DNA of 64,000 nt, taken from a bacterium. GTDB taxonomy: Bacteria; Armatimonadota; Abditibacteriia; Abditibacteriales; Abditibacteriaceae. The position numbers were made by a program, and so were the translations under genes. The number at the start of each line of letters is the position of its first letter. Position 1 is the first letter of the stretch. The DNA is taken from contig SDZD01000027.1 of assembly GCA_004172935.1 (NCBI GenBank), positions 1 through 64,000 on the forward strand, in the 5' to 3' direction. Below are positions 60,389 through 64,000 of this stretch, in pieces. The notes under the pieces are model-generated. The model worked only from the letters and a program-made list of their open reading frames with translations. It was not told where the DNA came from and did not search any database.

Positions 60389-61453
60389 ATGTCTGTGCGC
60401 CTCTCTTCTCTCGTCGCCGCTGGGCTTCTGGTTTCTGCGTCAGCGGCCCATTCCCAAAATGCTATTGAGCCTTCTACCAACCCCGTTTTACCTACTCCTC
60501 CACTCACTGTCCCCATTACGCCCGCTCCTCTCGATGAACAAACTCAGGCCACTCTTGAGGTGCAAAAGCTGCGTGGAATTTTTTTTCCTCTCAAAAATGT
60601 GCCCCCCAAGTTAATGGCGTACTGGCTCGACCCCAAAAATCATAAATCCCCATTGGTTGAAGGGGTTAATCCAACACCGCCACGCCAGCTTGACGCATTC
60701 GTTTTGCCCGAAGGCATCGAGCGTATAATGGCTCTCGATGCGCCAAAAACGTTTCTCGTTTTTGGTACGGAAAAGGCTTTGGCCGAACTTCGGCCCACCA
60801 TCGAGGCACTGGATCGTGTCACTCTGGACATCACTGCCCCCGCTCCCGTTGTGGTCTGCGAAGCATCGGCCTACTGGTTTGAATCAGATTCAGATGCCGC
60901 AAAACAGTGGCAAAATCTGGCTTCCAGCCCCCGAATCGCCCAACCTCACGAATTGGAAGCGCTCAAAGCACATACCAACGCGATTGTGCAGCCCTTCCAG
61001 TGGCGCACAGCGCAGGTCAATAGCACCATAACCTTTCCATTTGAAAAGTTGAACGCCTCTTCACCCGTTGGCAATCTTAATCTCAACATCCCGAATTTAA
61101 ATAATGGCGAGAAATTCAACTCTTTCATGCCTCGCATCAAGGGAGGGCAGGGCATCGACCCCAATGTTTGGCCTCAGCCAAACCTAGCAGCAGTTTCAGG
61201 CATCGACCAAGTAGCGATAACACCTCTCGAAACAACAAACGATTCTGTGCGCCTCTCATTTAGTGCCACTCGGCCGCTAATAGGTACTTTGGCCAACGTA
61301 CCAATCATTTTGTCGCTGCAAAACAACGATACGATCATCCTCACGCGAAATGCCGATGAACTCAATTTGAAGCCCTTTAAGCCCAACTATGGCACAGTAG
61401 TTTTCGCCATCACTGTCCATATCGCCCAATCCCCATCCCCTTGGATTCACTGA
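60389..61453 (+). CDS. Secreted protein with a secretin N1-like domain
   Basis: 354 aa with a signal peptide (~1-22, SASAAHSQ). After a Pro-rich linker, residues ~60-160 (LRGIFFPLKNVPPKLMAYWL ... GIERIMALDAPKTFLVFGTEKALAELRPTIEALDRVTLDI) have the alternating pattern of secretin N1/N2 ring domains. The downstream beta-rich part resembles a secretin-like start but is too short for a full channel and has no clear gate region. Could be a soluble relative or partner of a secretin. Assignment is tentative; no other type II or IV pilus genes are nearby. Confidence 0.5.
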   Translation: MSVRLSSLVAAGLLVSASAAHSQNAIEPSTNPVLPTPPLTVPITPAPLDEQTQATLEVQKLRGIFFPLKNVPPKLMAYWLDPKNHKSPLVEGVNPTPPRQLDAFVLPEGIERIMALDAPKTFLVFGTEKALAELRPTIEALDRVTLDITAPAPVVVCEASAYWFESDSDAAKQWQNLASSPRIAQPHELEALKAHTNAIVQPFQWRTAQVNSTITFPFEKLNASSPVGNLNLNIPNLNNGEKFNSFMPRIKGGQGIDPNVWPQPNLAAVSGIDQVAITPLETTNDSVRLSFSATRPLIGTLANVPIILSLQNNDTIILTRNADELNLKPFKPNYGTVVFAITVHIAQSPSPWIH

Positions 61454-61531
61454 GCCTCCAAATGCCTGTTCGTCAATCACGAGTGGGCAATTTTCTCTTT
61501 TCCAATACGTTTCATACCTGCACGAAATCGT

Positions 61532-61544
61532 CAAACTGCGCGCC
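61532..61544 (+). promoter_or_regulatory. CAAACT + gcgcgcc before purD GTG
   Basis: CAAACT, 7-nt spacer identical to that at 59132, GTG at 61545. Confidence 0.45.
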
Positions 61545-62813
61545 GTGAAAATTTTGGTGTTGGGAAGTGGCGGGCGCGAACACGCCCTGGTTTGGAAAAT
61601 TAAGCAGTCGCCACTGGCTGAGCAGGTTTTTTGTAGTCCAGGCAATGCGGGCATCGCGCAAGAGTGCGAGTGCTTCAAAGGCGACCCCGTCGAAATCGCC
61701 CGTCAAGTGGGCGCCGATTTCGTTGTCGTTGGCCCCGATGGCATGTTGGCTGATGGCGTTGTCGACCGTCTGAACGAAGCCGGATTTTTGGCTTTTGGCC
61801 CCACTCAAAGCGCCGCCCGACTGGAATCGAGCAAAATCTGGACGAAAAACCTGCTCCAGAAGTACGGTGTTCCCACTGCCAAATTCGCTACCTTCGATTC
61901 GGCGACTGATGCCAAAGCCTACCTGCACGCGCAGGATGAAGGCGCTTTCGTCGTCAAGGCCGATGGTCTCGCCGTTGGGAAAGGCGTCGTCGTCGCCGCC
62001 ACCAAAAATGAAGCTATCGCGGGTGTCGATGAAGTGCTGGGTATCGCCTCGCAAACCGTGCAGGGCGACGCGGGCCGTGTTCTCATCGAAGAAATGATGA
62101 GCGGCCCCGAAGTCTCGTTCTTCGCACTCTGTGACGGCCAGAATTTGCTTCCCCTCATCGAAGTTCAAGACCACAAGCGCGCATTTGATGGCGACCTCGG
62201 CCCCAACACTGGCGGCATGGGTTGCTATTCGCCCGTTCCCTTCTGGAGTCCCGAATTGCGCGAACAGGTCATCGAAACCATCCTCAAGCCCACTCTTGAG
62301 GGCCTGAAATCTGATGGCGTCGAATATCGCGGTGTGTTGTATTGCGGGCTGATGCTTACCGAGGATGGCCCCAAAGTCATTGAGTACAACGCCCGTTTCG
62401 GCGACCCCGAATGTCAGATTCTTATGACGCTGTGCGAATCCGACATCGTCCCCGCACTGTTGGCGTGCGCTGGAAGCCCAGACTACTCCGTGACCGACAT
62501 CGAACTTAGTTGGCGCGACGAAGCCGCCCTGCTGGTCGTACTTGCTGCCAGCGGTTACCCCGCCTCCCCACGCCGCGACGACCCCATCATCGGTTTGGAA
62601 AGCGTGAGTGATGCTCTCGTCTTCCACGCCGGAACGCGCGCCGCAGACGGCAAAATCCTCACCGCTGGTGGTCGTGTTCTGGGTGTTTTGGGCATAGGGG
62701 CCAATTTCGCTCAGGCTCGCCAAAAAACTTACGAGGCCGTTTCCCACATCCACTTCGAGGGCGCCCACTTCCGCTCTGACATCGGAAAACTCGCAATGAC
62801 TGAATCCGAATAA
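61545..62813 (+). CDS. purD: Phosphoribosylamine-glycine ligase
   Basis: ATP-grasp ligase making GAR, the second step of purine synthesis; 422 aa. LGSGGREHALVWKIKQSP, VVVGPDGMLADGVVD (Asp where most have Glu in GPE), SSKIWTKNLLQKYGVPT, VVKADGLAVGKGVVVA, DHKRAFDGDLGPNTGGMGCYSP, YRGVLYCGLMLT, EYNARFGDPECQ are all as expected. GTG start with the local motif and no Shine-Dalgarno. purS begins 1 kb downstream, beyond an opposite-strand gene. Confidence 0.96.
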   Translation: MKILVLGSGGREHALVWKIKQSPLAEQVFCSPGNAGIAQECECFKGDPVEIARQVGADFVVVGPDGMLADGVVDRLNEAGFLAFGPTQSAARLESSKIWTKNLLQKYGVPTAKFATFDSATDAKAYLHAQDEGAFVVKADGLAVGKGVVVAATKNEAIAGVDEVLGIASQTVQGDAGRVLIEEMMSGPEVSFFALCDGQNLLPLIEVQDHKRAFDGDLGPNTGGMGCYSPVPFWSPELREQVIETILKPTLEGLKSDGVEYRGVLYCGLMLTEDGPKVIEYNARFGDPECQILMTLCESDIVPALLACAGSPDYSVTDIELSWRDEAALLVVLAASGYPASPRRDDPIIGLESVSDALVFHAGTRAADGKILTAGGRVLGVLGIGANFAQARQKTYEAVSHIHFEGAHFRSDIGKLAMTESE

Positions 62814-62832
62814 ATAGTTGCGCAACTATTTA
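62811..62832. terminator. 22-bp perfect palindrome spanning both convergent stop codons
   Basis: 62811-62832 is a perfect dyad that begins with the purD TAA and ends with the TAA of the minus-strand gene. With no loop and no long T run, termination is possible but not certain. Confidence 0.5.
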
Positions 62833-63732
62833 CAGATACGGCAGCACGACGACGTTGGAAAATGCGCTTGTGCTGCCGTTCTGTGTGGCTGTCACCGTCC
62901 ACGAACCCACCGGATACCCCTTTCTATCGAACTGCCATGTCGCGTGTCCCTGCGCGTCGGTTTTCACTGTGCGCGTCTCGCTCACTTTTTGAACGTTCGC
63001 TAATTCACGCGCCTCATCCGCCGAGTAGTTCAGCTCTAGCGTCACATCTGCCTTCGGTTTGCCCGCAAATTGAATCGTGAATTTGTGGCTAACTGGCGAA
63101 ATCGCATCGTCGCGCGCAATTTTTAATTCGGGGGCTACAATCGCGTCATTCGAGCCATCCCACAACGCGATAGGTTTTTTCATGCCATCAAAGGTATTTC
63201 CTTCGAAGCGATTGCCGCGCGATTTCGAGCCATGAACGGCGATACCAGTAGTTCCGCTCTCAAATTTGTTTCTTTGAACGAAAATACGGCTGGCGCGAAT
63301 CGAAATCGCCGTATCGGGCCATTTGCTCCACCCCATGCCTACGATCTGACAGCGCGTTGCTTCCACCCTTAGTCCGCTTCCGCCAGTCCCCACTTTATCG
63401 CCCGCTATAACGATGCGCCCGCCGCCTTCAAGGCGTGTATTGGGCTTGCGTAGCATGGGCAGAGGCGACGATGGCACTATACGCCAACTGGAATCATTCG
63501 CATTCGAGCGCACAAAACCTTTGTCCGTGGCGGGAATCCGAAATACGATGCGCGTCCCGGCATTTTTATTGGCGCTCTCAATCGCGGCCCGCAGCGAACC
63601 CGTCCCGTTATCGTGTGTTGTCGTCACAATTGCGACGGCAGGGGGGCGATGATCGGAAGGGCCTGCCCAAATAATTGCCTTAGGAACGAATACAGTCAAG
63701 GCAGCAAAAAGCAAAAAATACGGGTATTTCAT
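62830..63732 (-). CDS. Secreted right-handed beta-helix protein
   Basis: A 300-aa exported protein (signal peptide in YPYFLLFAALTVFVPKAIIWAG). The N part VTTTHDNGTGSLRAAIESANKNAGTRIVFRIP is the typical cap of secreted parallel beta-helix proteins. Then come beta-helix rungs with N-G pairs (~90-195) and a C-terminal beta-sandwich (~215-300) ending SNVVVLPYL. Polysaccharide binding or lyase-like action is possible; no catalytic residues can be named. The ATG at 63732 is chosen to begin at the signal peptide; the frame extends to 63756. Confidence 0.75.
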   Translation of the reverse strand: MKYPYFLLFAALTVFVPKAIIWAGPSDHRPPAVAIVTTTHDNGTGSLRAAIESANKNAGTRIVFRIPATDKGFVRSNANDSSWRIVPSSPLPMLRKPNTRLEGGGRIVIAGDKVGTGGSGLRVEATRCQIVGMGWSKWPDTAISIRASRIFVQRNKFESGTTGIAVHGSKSRGNRFEGNTFDGMKKPIALWDGSNDAIVAPELKIARDDAISPVSHKFTIQFAGKPKADVTLELNYSADEARELANVQKVSETRTVKTDAQGHATWQFDRKGYPVGSWTVTATQNGSTSAFSNVVVLPYL

Positions 63733-63787
63733 GGCATAATTTGTTCGGAAGCGCATTTTTGAGCGCGGCGCCCCCTGAGAGGCCCGT

Positions 63788-63800
63788 TAAACTGCGCCTC
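63788..63800 (+). promoter_or_regulatory. TAAACT + gcgcctc, candidate purS promoter
   Basis: The same box-and-spacer pattern as before purD, but followed by ATC instead of a start codon; predicted start at 63801, giving a 33-nt leader to purS. Confidence 0.45.
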
Positions 63801-63833
63801 ATCTACAATTGACGCCCCAAGGGTGTTCCCGTT

Positions 63834-64000
63834 ATGCCTCTTGCCGAAATTCATGTCACGCTCAAGCCTGCGCTCTTCGATGCGCAGGGTCAAACCATCA
63901 AAAAAGCTCTCTTGCAACTGGGACACACGGGCGTCTCGGATGTCCGTATCGGCAAATACATTACCGTCGAAGTTAATGGCGATCCTGTCACCTTGCAGAG
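63834..64000 (+). CDS. purS: Phosphoribosylformylglycinamidine synthase subunit PurS, 3' end cut by window
   Basis: The first 55 codons of the small FGAM synthase subunit that bridges PurQ and PurL: AEIHVTLKPALFDAQGQTIKKALLQLGHTGVSDVRIGKYITVEV is the diagnostic PurS pattern. The presence of purS indicates the multi-subunit PurL-PurQ-PurS enzyme. The gene runs off the right edge; purQ is expected next. Confidence 0.92.
   Translation, partial: MPLAEIHVTLKPALFDAQGQTIKKALLQLGHTGVSDVRIGKYITVEVNGDPVTLQ

Noticed and set aside
61512..62825. 437-codon minus-strand frame opposite purD
   Set aside because: Purely antisense to an unmistakable purD; no recognisable domain.

Overview
The window reads as chromosome from a free-living diderm (LPS-type outer membrane) bacterium of moderate GC content. 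The evidence is an LptD-like outer-membrane assembly protein, many secreted proteins and lipoproteins, and a long list of carbohydrate enzymes. The mix (LptD, sugar ABC transporter, GH2, GH43, GH15 and clan-A hydrolases, serpin, matrixin-like protease, Roadblock protein) and the unusual gene fusions fit a lineage of the Armatimonadota/Abditibacteriota type. That placement is inference from gene content only. No phage, transposase, CRISPR array or rRNA was seen.

Layout. 1-2.3 kb: 3' part of an lptD-like gene. 2.3-6.4 kb (minus): a tightly packed operon HAD phosphatase - serpin lipoprotein - MOSC - hisB - hisH. 6.6-10.9 kb (plus): two small genes, an rnpA-yidD fusion, yidC and jag, a membrane-insertion/RNA-processing cluster. 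11-13.8 kb: a PqqD-like gene, a reductase, the remnant of a second PqqD copy, a compact FtsX-type permease and its ABC ATPase. 13.8-20 kb: a flavin oxidoreductase with a palindromic operator candidate, gmk, DUF1963, a zinc-ribbon protein, an ATP-grasp protein and coaBC. 20-32 kb: a carbohydrate region with secreted GH2, DUF389 membrane protein, GH43, epimerase, secreted mutarotase and a complete sugar ABC transporter. 32-43.5 kb: ABC-F ATPase, secreted metalloprotease, secreted clan-A glycosidase, IMPase, M16 peptidase and histidine kinase. 43.8-48.4 kb: isoaspartyl peptidase, GH15 glucoamylase and a Roadblock/LC7 protein. 49.5-55.7 kb (minus): DUF7873-like, DUF1854, PaiB, GNAT, an ABC exporter with a zinc ribbon, a SnoaL-like protein and an oxidase-acetyltransferase fusion. 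56-64 kb: dnaB, a free-standing DnaB N-terminal domain, two tandem secreted peptidases, a secretin-like secreted protein, purD, a beta-helix protein and the start of purS.

The most unusual object is in the 1.1 kb gene-poor gap at 48.4-49.5 kb. On the minus strand, between a good promoter (-35/-10 at 49488-49460) and a strong terminator (49110-49069), lie two tRNA-like units in circularly permuted order. In each, the T arm and 3' acceptor strand come first, then a 14-16 nt pyrimidine-rich linker, then the 5' acceptor strand and D arm. Both acceptor stems are perfect 7-bp helices. One unit has the D arm of a leucine-type class II tRNA. The other shows an A19-U56 swap in place of the usual G19-C56 elbow pair, and its halves are joined by nested helices beyond the anticodon stem. 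Permuted tRNAs are known in some algae and archaea, and permuted tmRNA in some bacteria. I know of no established bacterial example of permuted tRNA genes.

Other recurring themes are domain fusions (rnpA-yidD, oxidase-GNAT), fragments left by duplication (PqqD, DnaB-N), and a promoter-like motif (YAAACT or TTAACT, a GC-rich heptamer, then the start codon) in front of several genes, which suggests leaderless transcripts.
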